A program made the translations under genes and the position numbers. From Flavobacterium sp. UBA6195 (GTDB taxonomy: Bacteria > Bacteroidota > Bacteroidia > Flavobacteriales > Flavobacteriaceae): 26,614 bases of DNA. Shown here piece after piece: positions 1-7,366 of this stretch. The notes under the pieces are model-generated. The model saw nothing but the letters and a program-made list of their open reading frames with translations, searched no databases and was not told where the DNA came from. Positions within the stretch are counted from its first letter, which is position 1; every line of letters starts with the position of its first letter. Location: the NCBI RefSeq assembly GCF_002422095.1, contig NZ_DITB01000001.1, positions 1 through 26,614 of the forward strand, in the 5' to 3' direction.

Positions 1-1262
1 CTAAAATTGCTACAGGATTATATTCTATTGATGTTACTATTGATAAAATAATGTCTTCTCCTGTAATTACAGTAGCTGACAATCTTTCTATTGCTGAAGC
101 TCAAATTATGATGTTAAAACACAATGTTTCGCATTTGTGTGTAACTAAAGATGGAACAAATGATTCTGAAATTACAGGAATTATAACAGAACATGATATT
201 GTGGTTGCCCAAGCAAATAATCCTGGAGTACTTTTAAAACAATCAAAACGCGCTCAAAAATCAGCTGATTTAAAAGAAGTCAGAGAGAAATTGACTGATT
301 TAATTCAGCATTCACTTGATAAAAACATTCCAATAAATCATATTACTTCAATTGTTGGTGAAATTAATTTAGCAATAACGAAACGTGCGATAGAATTAGC
401 CATTGATAAAATAGGAACTCCTCCTCCAGCCCAATTTGCTTGGATGAACATGGGAAGTCAAGGCAGAAAAGAACAACTTTTGCTTACTGATCAAGATAAC
501 GCCATTGTTTTTGAGGATGTTCCAGAAGAAAAATATGATGCTGTTAAGAATTATTTCTTAGAATTAGCCGAAAAAGTAACGAAAACGTTGAATAAAGTTG
601 GCTACGATTATTGTCCAGCCGAAATGATGGCAAGCAATCCACTTTGGTGTAAATCGGTTACTGATTGGCAACACCAATTTAAAGGATGGATTACCTCACC
701 TGGTGAAAAAGGAATTTTAATGTGTACCATTTTCTTTGATTATGATTTTGTTTACGGAAACGAAGATTTAGTAGATGCCATTAGCAATACAATTCATTTA
801 GAAACTAATGATAATCAGTTGTTTTTTGCTTATTTAGGAGCTGATGCTTTAAAAAATCCACCACCATTAGGCTTTTTCCGTCAGTTTTTAGTAGAAAGTG
901 ATGGTGAACATAAAGATACTTTCGATTTAAAAGGAAGAGCTTTAATGCCTTTGATTGATGCGGCTCGAATTTTATCTTTAAGTAAAGGAATTAAGAATGT
1001 ATCCAATACAATTTCAAGATATTCAAAATTAGCCGAATTAGAACCTCAAAATGCACCCGTTTATGAAGCTTGTGCCGATGCATTTGCCGAATTATTGAAG
1101 TTTAGAACGGAAGAAGGATTGAAAAATAAAAATGATGGTAGATATTTGACTTTAAGTGAGTTATCAAAGTTAGATAAAGTAAAACTTAAAAATGATTTTC
1201 AGCCGATTAACGATATACAAGAAGTGATTAAGAACCGTTTTCAGTTAACTTATTTTACGTAA
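1..1262 (+). CDS. CBS / DUF294 nucleotidyltransferase-like protein (5' end outside window)
   Basis: This is a partial gene. The frame is open from base 3, 16 codons before the first ATG at 51, so that ATG is an internal Met and the gene begins left of the window. The visible part starts in a CBS domain (the MSSPVITV and GIITEHDIV blocks). It continues into a putative nucleotidyltransferase domain with a GSQGRKEQ block and a TDQDNA pair of acidic residues, then a DUF294 C-terminal region. Family members usually carry a cyclic-nucleotide-binding domain and a CBS pair at the N-terminus, so about 200 residues are probably missing. Function is not established; the fold suggests nucleotide transfer controlled by adenylate ligands. 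It sits 1 base before an exonuclease gene and faces acetate-activation genes, an association also known in proteobacteria. Confidence 0.88.
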   Translation, partial: KIATGLYSIDVTIDKIMSSPVITVADNLSIAEAQIMMLKHNVSHLCVTKDGTNDSEITGIITEHDIVVAQANNPGVLLKQSKRAQKSADLKEVREKLTDLIQHSLDKNIPINHITSIVGEINLAITKRAIELAIDKIGTPPPAQFAWMNMGSQGRKEQLLLTDQDNAIVFEDVPEEKYDAVKNYFLELAEKVTKTLNKVGYDYCPAEMMASNPLWCKSVTDWQHQFKGWITSPGEKGILMCTIFFDYDFVYGNEDLVDAISNTIHLETNDNQLFFAYLGADALKNPPPLGFFRQFLVESDGEHKDTFDLKGRALMPLIDAARILSLSKGIKNVSNTISRYSKLAELEPQNAPVYEACADAFAELLKFRTEEGLKNKNDGRYLTLSELSKLDKVKLKNDFQPINDIQEVIKNRFQLTYFT

Positions 1263-1263
1263 T

Positions 1264-1872
1264 ATGAAGTTTAATTGGTTTAAGAAAATAGTAAAAGATT
1301 ATCCTAAATTTTGGGAAACCTATTTGTCATGTTTTGATGAAAATGAGAGTAAAACCAAACGTTATGTAGTTTTTGATTGTGAAACTACAGGTTTAGATTA
1401 TAAATCAGATCGAATTCTTTCTATTGGTGCAGTGGCTATTCAAAATGATCAAATTATCGTTGGAGATTTTATGGAAGTTTTTCTTCAACAAGACATTTTT
1501 AAGCCCGAATCAGTGCCTATTCATGGAATATTAAAAGAAGGGAAAGAAGAAAAAATTGTAGAAGCTGAAGCAATTATACGTTTTTTGGAATTTATCAAAG
1601 ATGCAACATTAGTTGGGCATCATGTAGCTTTTGATATTGAAATGATAAACCAAGCCTTAGATCGTTTGAATGTTGGTACTTTGAAAAATCAAGCAATGGA
1701 TACGGATGTAATGTATCAAAAGCTCAAATATTTACCTTACGAACAACATGCTTCGTTAGATGAATTGTGTGATATTTATAAAATAAAAAAATCAGATCGA
1801 CATACAGCTAGTGGTGATGCATTTATTACGGCTCTACTTTTTTTGAAACTGAAAAAAAAATTGGAAATTTAA
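1264..1872 (+). CDS. DEDDh-type 3'-5' exonuclease (DnaQ/PolC epsilon-like)
   Basis: A 202-residue protein with a complete DEDDh exonuclease core: D38 and E40 in VVFDCETTGLD, D124 in VGHHVAFDIEM, and H180 with D185 in DRHTASGDAF. These residues bind two metal ions and hydrolyse 3'-terminal phosphodiester bonds. Length fits a stand-alone DnaQ-like exonuclease rather than a polymerase. The gene starts 1 base after the DUF294 stop codon and is surely co-transcribed with it. The DUF294 plus exonuclease pair next to acetate transport and acs genes recurs across phyla, so a role tied to this locus, perhaps on RNA or a nucleotide signal, is more likely than replication proofreading. The true substrate is unknown. 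Confidence 0.9.
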   Translation: MKFNWFKKIVKDYPKFWETYLSCFDENESKTKRYVVFDCETTGLDYKSDRILSIGAVAIQNDQIIVGDFMEVFLQQDIFKPESVPIHGILKEGKEEKIVEAEAIIRFLEFIKDATLVGHHVAFDIEMINQALDRLNVGTLKNQAMDTDVMYQKLKYLPYEQHASLDELCDIYKIKKSDRHTASGDAFITALLFLKLKKKLEI

Positions 1873-1881
1873 TTTTCTAGA

Positions 1882-2244
1882 ATGAGACAAATAATTAATA
1901 TAGGATTAATATTAAGTTTTCAATTATGTTATTTAGAATGGCCGAATAATGCTTCATTTATTTTTCAAGCTGAATATGAAATTTTTACAAAAACGGAGCA
2001 ACTTATTAAAAATTTTATGCACCCAATTATTTTAATTGGTTTTGCTTCTCAAGCTTTTATTTTATTTGCAGCTATCTTTAAAAATTTTAATTCTAGATTA
2101 AACTTTATTGGAGTCATCTCCTTAACTCCTATTGTCCTAATCTTTCTTGCTGTTGGTTTTATTAGTTTTAATTTTAAAATTATAATTTCAACAATACCTT
2201 ATATGTTTTTTTGTTTTTTGTATTTCAAATTCAAAAATAAATAA
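1882..2244 (+). CDS. small hypothetical membrane protein
   Basis: A 120-residue protein that I do not recognise. It has about four hydrophobic stretches, at roughly residues 3-20, 46-66, 73-93 and 97-115, and a lysine-rich tail, as expected for a small inner-membrane protein. It starts 9 bases after the exonuclease stop on the same strand and ends just before a bidirectional terminator, so it is plausibly the last gene of the DUF294-exonuclease unit. No catalytic motif is visible. It could be a lineage-specific protein with no link to the acetate locus. Confidence 0.6.
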   Translation: MRQIINIGLILSFQLCYLEWPNNASFIFQAEYEIFTKTEQLIKNFMHPIILIGFASQAFILFAAIFKNFNSRLNFIGVISLTPIVLIFLAVGFISFNFKIIISTIPYMFFCFLYFKFKNK

Positions 2245-2275
2245 AAAAACTGCTCCATTTCTGAAGCAGTTTCTT
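2244..2275. terminator. bidirectional intrinsic terminator between convergent genes
   Basis: The stem AAACTGCT (2247-2254) pairs with AGCAGTTT (2265-2272) around a 10-base loop. An A-run precedes it and T-rich sequence follows, so it can act on both strands. It lies between the stop at 2244 (+) and the stop at 2295 (-) and probably ends both the DUF294 unit and acs. Confidence 0.8.
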
Positions 2276-2294
2276 AACCAATAAAACTAAAAAA

Positions 2295-4202
2295 CTAGAG
2301 TTTACCGTCTTTTATTTCATCCACTATCTCAGGATTTAATAAAGTGGAAATATCTCCAAAATTAGAGAAGTCTCCTTCAGCAATCTTTCTTAATATTCTA
2401 CGCATGATTTTACCTGAACGTGTTTTAGGTAAACCACTTACGAATTGAATCTTATCTAATTTAGCAATCGGACCAATTTGATCAGAAATCAATTGATTAA
2501 TCTCTTTTGCTAAGTTAACTCTATCACGACCTTCACCTGTTTCTTTCAAGATAATGAAACCGTAAAGGGCATTTCCTTTAATATCATGAGGGAAACCTAC
2601 AATTGCACTTTCTGCAACCGCTGGGTGTTCGTTGATAGCATCTTCAATTGGAGCAGTTCCTAAATTGTGTCCAGAAACAATAATAACATCATCTACTCTA
2701 CCCGTAATTCTGTAATACCCTACTTCATCGCGTAAAGCACCATCTCCTGTGAAATATTTTCCTGGAAAAGCAGTGAAATAGGTTTCTTTATAACGTTGAT
2801 GATCACCCCAAATGGTTCTCGCCATCGAAGGCCATGGAAATTTAACACATAAAGCACCCGTTACTTGATTTCCTTCGATTTCATTACGCAACTCGTCCAT
2901 TAATACCGGTTGAATTCCAGGTAATGGTAACGAAGCATAAGTTGGCTTTGTTGGTGTAACAAAAGGAATTGGTGAAATCATTATTCCTCCAGTTTCAGTT
3001 TGCCACCAAGTATCTACTAACGGACAACGCTTCCCTCCTACGTGGTCATTGTACCAGTGCCATGCTTCCTCGTTAATTGGCTCACCTACTGAACCAATAA
3101 CTTTTAATGAACTTAACGGAAAACGTTGTACATAATCTAAACTTTCTTTTGCTAAAGCTCGAATAGCAGTAGGTGCCGTATAGAATTGGGTAACATTATG
3201 TTTTTCAATTACTTCCCAAAATCTACTGAAATCTGGATAAGATGGAACTCCTTCAAAAATTACAGTTGTTGCACCATTTAAAAGTGGTCCATATAAAATA
3301 TAAGAGTGACCCGTAATCCAACCGATATCAGCGGTACACCAATAAACATCATTTTCTTCGTAATTGAATACATTTTTAAAAGTATAAGCGGTGTAAACCA
3401 TATAACCTGCAGTAGAATGTACCATTCCTTTAGGTTTTCCAGTAGAACCTGAGGTATACAGAATAAATAAAGGATCTTCCGCATCCATAATTTCAGCTAC
3501 ATTATTTCCAACAGCGGCATCCATTAAAGGTTGTAACCATAAATCTCTTCCTTCTTTCATGTTAACTTCCGTATTGGTTCTCTTAACAACCAAAACAGTT
3601 TCAACACTTGGACATTTCTCTAAAGCTTCGTCAACAATTCCTTTTAAATCAATAGCTTTATTTCCGCGGTAACTTCCGTCAGAAGTGATGACCATTTTAC
3701 ATTCGCTGTCATTGATTCGAGCAGCAACGGCAGAAGAAGAAAATCCTGCAAATACAACTGAATGTATCGCACCAATTCTAGCACAAGCTAAAACGGCAAC
3801 AGCTAATTCTGGAATCATTGGTAAGTATATACAAACTCTATCCCCTTTTTTGATTCCTTGTTCACGTAAAACATTGGCTAATTTTGAAACTCTTACATAC
3901 AATTCGTTATAAGAAATATGTTGCGCTGCTTCGCTAGGATCATTTGGTTCGAAAATAATAGCTGTTTTATCACCGCGTTTTGCTAAATGTCTGTCTATAC
4001 AGTTTTTAGTGATGTTTACTTTCGCATTTAAAAACCATTTGAATTGGGCTTCTTGCATATCAAATTCGAAAACTTTGTCCCATTTTTGATACCAAGTAAA
4101 ATTCTCATCGGCAATACGATCCCAAAATTTTCTTGGTTCGCGCACCGATTTCTTATACATTTTAAAGTAATTCTCTAAATCTTTAATTTTATAATAACTC
4201 AT
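2295..4202 (-). CDS. acs: acetate--CoA ligase (acetyl-CoA synthetase)
   Basis: A 635-residue AMP-forming acetyl-CoA synthetase that turns acetate, ATP and CoA into acetyl-CoA in the cytoplasm; E. coli Acs is about 650 residues. Visible motifs are the phosphate loop YTSGSTGKPKG (249-259), WWQTETGG (399-406) with the tryptophan that limits the acyl pocket to acetate, YFTGDG (483-488), and LPKTRSGK with catalytic Lys598, the residue whose acetylation silences Acs in many bacteria. One oddity is GHNLGTAPIE at 511-520, where enterobacterial Acs has GHR; the arginine there contacts ATP phosphate. This gene follows the PrpE-like gene on the same strand after 125 bases that hold their own promoter-like elements. 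Confidence 0.95.
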   Translation of the reverse strand: MSYYKIKDLENYFKMYKKSVREPRKFWDRIADENFTWYQKWDKVFEFDMQEAQFKWFLNAKVNITKNCIDRHLAKRGDKTAIIFEPNDPSEAAQHISYNELYVRVSKLANVLREQGIKKGDRVCIYLPMIPELAVAVLACARIGAIHSVVFAGFSSSAVAARINDSECKMVITSDGSYRGNKAIDLKGIVDEALEKCPSVETVLVVKRTNTEVNMKEGRDLWLQPLMDAAVGNNVAEIMDAEDPLFILYTSGSTGKPKGMVHSTAGYMVYTAYTFKNVFNYEENDVYWCTADIGWITGHSYILYGPLLNGATTVIFEGVPSYPDFSRFWEVIEKHNVTQFYTAPTAIRALAKESLDYVQRFPLSSLKVIGSVGEPINEEAWHWYNDHVGGKRCPLVDTWWQTETGGIMISPIPFVTPTKPTYASLPLPGIQPVLMDELRNEIEGNQVTGALCVKFPWPSMARTIWGDHQRYKETYFTAFPGKYFTGDGALRDEVGYYRITGRVDDVIIVSGHNLGTAPIEDAINEHPAVAESAIVGFPHDIKGNALYGFIILKETGEGRDRVNLAKEINQLISDQIGPIAKLDKIQFVSGLPKTRSGKIMRRILRKIAEGDFSNFGDISTLLNPEIVDEIKDGKL

Positions 4203-4230
4203 TTTTTAGCTTTATTTTTAATTGATAATG

Positions 4231-4238
4231 TAAAGATA
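4231..4238 (-). promoter_or_regulatory. putative -7 box of acs
   Basis: Read on the - strand this is TATCTTTA, matching the Bacteroidota -7 consensus TAnnTTTG at all fixed positions but the last. It lies 28 bases before the acs start codon and exactly 30 bases after the shared 17-base element. No good TTG -33 box is visible at normal spacing, which would fit an activator-dependent promoter. Confidence 0.4.
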
Positions 4239-4268
4239 ACCAATCTGTTTTAAGAATTTTATAATTTC

Positions 4269-4285
4269 TTGCTAAATAGATATAG
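4269..4285 (-). promoter_or_regulatory. shared upstream element of acs (copy 1)
   Basis: On the - strand this reads CTATATCTATTTAGCAA. An identical 17-base sequence lies at 6298-6314 upstream of the PrpE-like gene. In both places it sits 30 bases before a TAnnTTTA box and 66-74 bases before the start codon. Identity, orientation and spacing point to a binding site for a common regulator, which I cannot name. Confidence 0.6.
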
Positions 4286-4288
4286 TTA

Positions 4289-4309
4289 AGTGATTAGTGA
4301 AAAGTGAAT
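4289..4309. repeat. three-unit heptad repeat upstream of acs
   Basis: Three adjacent 7-base units, AGTGATT, AGTGAAA and AGTGAAT, run from 4289 to 4309. They lie three bases upstream (- strand sense) of the 17-base element. Similar AGTGA-type arrays are common between genes in flavobacteria. It could be a drifting repeat or an extra operator at this promoter. Confidence 0.5.
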
Positions 4310-4327
4310 AATAATTAGCTTAAAATC

Positions 4328-6223
4328 TTACTTAAAACAACCAATTCTAGCATGTTCTAAAACTTCTCTGATTTCATCGATAATAGCTTCATCGTCAATA
4401 GTTGATGGAATTTGGAATTGTTCACCATCAGCTATGCTTCGCATCATTTTTCTTAGAATTTTTCCAGAACGTGTCTTAGGTAAACGTTGTACAATAACCA
4501 CATCTCGTAAGGATGCTACAGCTCCAATTTGTTCACGCACTAAATGCACCACTTCATGTTGTAATTGGAAATGTTCAATATCTTCTCCTGATTTTGCTAC
4601 CACTAATGCCAATGGAATTTGACCTTTCAATTCGTCATTAATGCCAATAACAGCACATTCAGCAACAGAATGATGAGATGCTACAATTTCTTCCATTTCA
4701 GCAGTTGAAAGTCGGTGACCTGCTACATTGATGACATCATCTACTCTACCTGTGATGTATATATAATCGTCAGTGTCTTTAAATCCGCCATCACCAGAGA
4801 AATAATAGCCTGGGAATTTATTCAAATACCCTGCTTTGAAACGTTCGTTATCTTTCCATAGATCTAATAAAGTTCCTGGAGGCAATGGCAATTTGATAAC
4901 TACGTAACCTTCTTCGTTTGGACCTAATTCTTGCCCATTTTCTCCAAAAATTCGAATATCATAACCTGTAACTGCTTTTCCTGCTGAGCCTGGTTTTATT
5001 GGTAAATACTCCACTCCCATCATGTTTGCAATCATCGGCCAACCTGATTCTGTTTGCCACCAATGGTCGATAGCGGGAACTGGAATATGTTCGCGATACC
5101 ATTCTAAAGTCGCAACATCGCAACGCTCACCTGCTAAGAATTGAATTCGTAAACTACTCAAATCATATTGTTTGATAAATTCGCCGTTTGGATCTTCTTT
5201 TTTGATGGCACGAATGGCTGTTGGAGCGGTAAACATAACATTTACTTTATGCTCAGCAATAACACGCCAAAACGTACTCGCATCAGGAGTTCGGATAGGT
5301 TTTCCTTCGAATAAAATAGTTGTGTTTCTATTAATTAATGGTCCGTAAACGATATAACTGTGTCCTACTACCCAACCCACATCTGAAGCTGCCCAAAAAA
5401 CATCACCTTCTTTTGCATCATAAATATGTTGCATTGAAAATTTAAGTGCGGTAGCATAACCACCAGTATCTCTAACGATTCCTTTTGGTTTTCCAGTGGT
5501 TCCAGAAGTATATAAAATGTATAATGGATGCGTTGAATTTACAGGAACACATGGCGTATCTTCCGACCCGTAAACTAAAGCATCATAATCGACATCGTAT
5601 TTTTTAAAGGGAACTCTAGCCCCTAATTTTCTATTGAAAACGACTACTTTTTCAGGTTTATGATTCGCTAATTCGATAGCTTCATCTACTAAAGGTTTGT
5701 AAGCAATTAATCTGTCGATTTCAATTCCTGATGAAGCGGTGATGATAGCTTTTGGCTCGCAATCATCGATACGAATCGCAAGTTCATGTGGTGCAAAACC
5801 TCCAAAAACTACCGAATGCGTTACTCCTATTCTTGCGCAAGCCAACATAGCGAATGCGGCTTGAGGAATCATTGGCATATAGATTACAGCTGTATCGCCT
5901 TTTTCTAAACCTAATGACAATAAGCCTCCAGCTAATTTGGCTACTTCGGTTTTAACTTCGTTAAATGTATACTTTTTTACAGTTTGCGTAACGGGTGAAT
6001 CGTAGATGATAGCTACTTGTTCGCCATAACCATCTTGAATGTGTTTATCAACGGCAAGATAGCAAGCGTTTAAATTTCCATCTGTAAACCATAAAGGATA
6101 ACCATTTTTATCGGTTGATAAAATGTTCGATGGTAAATTATACCATTCTAATTGATTCGCTTGTTCCTTCCAGAATTCTTCAGAAGAAGTAATACTTTTA
6201 TTATAAATATCGCAATAATTCAT
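4328..6223 (-). CDS. prpE: propionyl-CoA synthetase-like acyl-CoA synthetase
   Basis: A 631-residue AMP-forming short-chain acyl-CoA synthetase, paralogous to the adjacent Acs but of the PrpE/ACSS3 branch. Diagnostic blocks are GIVRDTGGYATAL (248-260) directly after the phosphate loop YTSGTTGKPKG (238-248), ASDVGWVVGHSYIVYGPL, and WWQTESGWPM (388-397), which has TESGW where Acs has TETGG. Catalytic Lys588 lies in LPKTRSGK. The likely reaction is propionate to propionyl-CoA, with acetate possible as a side substrate. It is upstream of acs on the same strand and shares an identical promoter-proximal element with it, which suggests joint control. Substrate is inferred from family only. Confidence 0.85.
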   Translation of the reverse strand: MNYCDIYNKSITSSEEFWKEQANQLEWYNLPSNILSTDKNGYPLWFTDGNLNACYLAVDKHIQDGYGEQVAIIYDSPVTQTVKKYTFNEVKTEVAKLAGGLLSLGLEKGDTAVIYMPMIPQAAFAMLACARIGVTHSVVFGGFAPHELAIRIDDCEPKAIITASSGIEIDRLIAYKPLVDEAIELANHKPEKVVVFNRKLGARVPFKKYDVDYDALVYGSEDTPCVPVNSTHPLYILYTSGTTGKPKGIVRDTGGYATALKFSMQHIYDAKEGDVFWAASDVGWVVGHSYIVYGPLINRNTTILFEGKPIRTPDASTFWRVIAEHKVNVMFTAPTAIRAIKKEDPNGEFIKQYDLSSLRIQFLAGERCDVATLEWYREHIPVPAIDHWWQTESGWPMIANMMGVEYLPIKPGSAGKAVTGYDIRIFGENGQELGPNEEGYVVIKLPLPPGTLLDLWKDNERFKAGYLNKFPGYYFSGDGGFKDTDDYIYITGRVDDVINVAGHRLSTAEMEEIVASHHSVAECAVIGINDELKGQIPLALVVAKSGEDIEHFQLQHEVVHLVREQIGAVASLRDVVIVQRLPKTRSGKILRKMMRSIADGEQFQIPSTIDDEAIIDEIREVLEHARIGCFK

Positions 6224-6259
6224 TTGTATTATTCAATTTATGTGATTTATTTTCTTTAG

Positions 6260-6267
6260 TAAATGTA
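6260..6267 (-). promoter_or_regulatory. putative -7 box of the PrpE-like gene
   Basis: Read on the - strand this is TACATTTA, matching TAnnTTTG except for the last base. It sits exactly 30 bases after the shared 17-base element, as at acs. A TTG lies 16 bases before it, close to but shorter than the usual -33 spacing. Confidence 0.4.
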
Positions 6268-6297
6268 GAAAATAAAATAATGCCAAATAAATTAATG

Positions 6298-6314
6298 TTG
6301 CTAAATAGATATAG
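6298..6314 (-). promoter_or_regulatory. shared upstream element of the PrpE-like gene (copy 2)
   Basis: Identical over 17 bases to 4269-4285, on the same strand and at the same 30-base distance from a TAnnTTTA box. It lies 74 bases upstream of the PrpE-like start codon, so the gene probably has its own promoter after the unknown gene at 6332. Confidence 0.6.
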
Positions 6315-6331
6315 ATGATTCTTGATTTGGA

Positions 6332-6886
6332 TTATTTATTTTTTAAATATTTTGAAATCGTATTGGTATAAATATCGTCAAAATCAATATGAGTTATATC
6401 AGAATATTGAATTTCAGTAAAATCTTCGTCAAATTTACCAGTAGCATCAAAATAATTTGTAACAACTTTATTGCTTGTTACTTTTAATATTGGACCAATA
6501 TCAAATGAGTCTTGTTCAGAAATTTCATTTATAATAATTACATTGAATCCTAATTTATGAATAGAATTAAATATGCTTTCCCAATTATTTAATTCAATAT
6601 TTGGCTTTTTAATTGAATCTTTTATGCCTTCCAATTTACAAATCTTATCGAAGAAAACATCATTTTTATTTCTCCTAATTTTAGAAACTTGATGAATTGG
6701 AAAAACTAAAAAACCTCTAACGAAAAAATCGTCAACTTCTTTAAAAAGAACGAAATCATTGGAGAAATCAACGATGTAACCTGTTTTAGAACTCAATTCT
6801 TCTTTATTGACAATTCTTGAAATTTTGCAATATTTTCTTTTAATTGTAAAATCATTAATTTTATTTAGAATTGAAACTTTACTCAT
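6332..6886 (-). CDS. hypothetical protein, 184 residues
   Basis: I do not recognise this protein. It has no signal peptide and no transmembrane segment. The N-terminal half alternates hydrophobic and charged residues, as in a small beta-barrel fold, with blocks such as GYIVDFSNDFVLF and RGFLVFPIHQVSKI (about 36-87). The C-terminal half is acidic and ends in KYLKNK. It reads as a cytoplasmic alpha/beta protein. It begins 17 bases after the response-regulator stop on the same strand and may be co-transcribed with it. Base composition is even more AT-rich than its neighbours, so it may be a later insertion into the acetate locus. No function is proposed. Confidence 0.7.
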   Translation of the reverse strand: MSKVSILNKINDFTIKRKYCKISRIVNKEELSSKTGYIVDFSNDFVLFKEVDDFFVRGFLVFPIHQVSKIRRNKNDVFFDKICKLEGIKDSIKKPNIELNNWESIFNSIHKLGFNVIIINEISEQDSFDIGPILKVTSNKVVTNYFDATGKFDEDFTEIQYSDITHIDFDDIYTNTISKYLKNK

Positions 6887-6903
6887 AGTTGCTATTTTAT
6901 AAT

Positions 6904-7266
6904 TTATCCCAACAAATCCTCCACTTTCTCCACTACTTTCTTAATCGAAAACGGTTTTGTCATGTAAGCGTCTGCACCAAGAGCTAAACCTTTTTCAATG
7001 TCACTTTTTTTGTTTTTTGCAGATAAGAACATCACTTTTGTATGTTGTAAATTAGCATCGCTTCTAATTTGTTCTAATGTGGCAAAACCGTCAACCATTG
7101 GCATCATGATATCCAAAATGATAACATCTGGAAAATTGGTTTTTAATATATCTAAAGCTTCTTGTCCGTCGCGTGCTATAAAAACTTCGTAATTGCTTTT
7201 CTTGAACGTATATTCAAGTGCCATTACGATATTTGGTTCGTCGTCTACAATTAAAATCTTTTTCAT
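6904..7266 (-). CDS. single-domain response regulator (receiver only)
   Basis: A 120-residue CheY-type receiver domain and nothing else. It shows the acidic pocket D8-D9-E10, phospho-acceptor Asp52 in IILDIMMP, the Ser82 switch position and invariant Lys104 in TKPF. It lies 100 bases downstream of the symporter-kinase gene on the same strand and is the obvious phosphorylation partner of that kinase. Unlike CrbR, the LuxR-type partner of CrbS-like kinases in Gammaproteobacteria, it has no DNA-binding domain. Any effect on acs or transporter genes must therefore pass through another protein, by a phosphorelay or by protein contact. The sequence does not show which one. Confidence 0.92.
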   Translation of the reverse strand: MKKILIVDDEPNIVMALEYTFKKSNYEVFIARDGQEALDILKTNFPDVIILDIMMPMVDGFATLEQIRSDANLQHTKVMFLSAKNKKSDIEKGLALGADAYMTKPFSIKKVVEKVEDLLG

Positions 7267-7366
7267 AAGTTTTTCTTATTGTTTTTTAAAGGTCTTATGT
7301 AATCGCTTTATTTTTAAAGGTGTTTGTTTTCAACAAACTTTTTATTGTTAGCGATTTCATGGTCTT

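Noticed and set aside
51..1262. ATG at 51 as the true start of the DUF294 gene
   Set aside because: The frame stays open to the window edge and the preceding codons read as part of a CBS domain, so the gene is truncated by the window.
7322..7338. GTTTGTT/AACAAAC hairpin after the symporter-kinase gene as a terminator
   Set aside because: The stem is only 7 bases, has few G/C pairs, and lacks a T-run on the - strand side.
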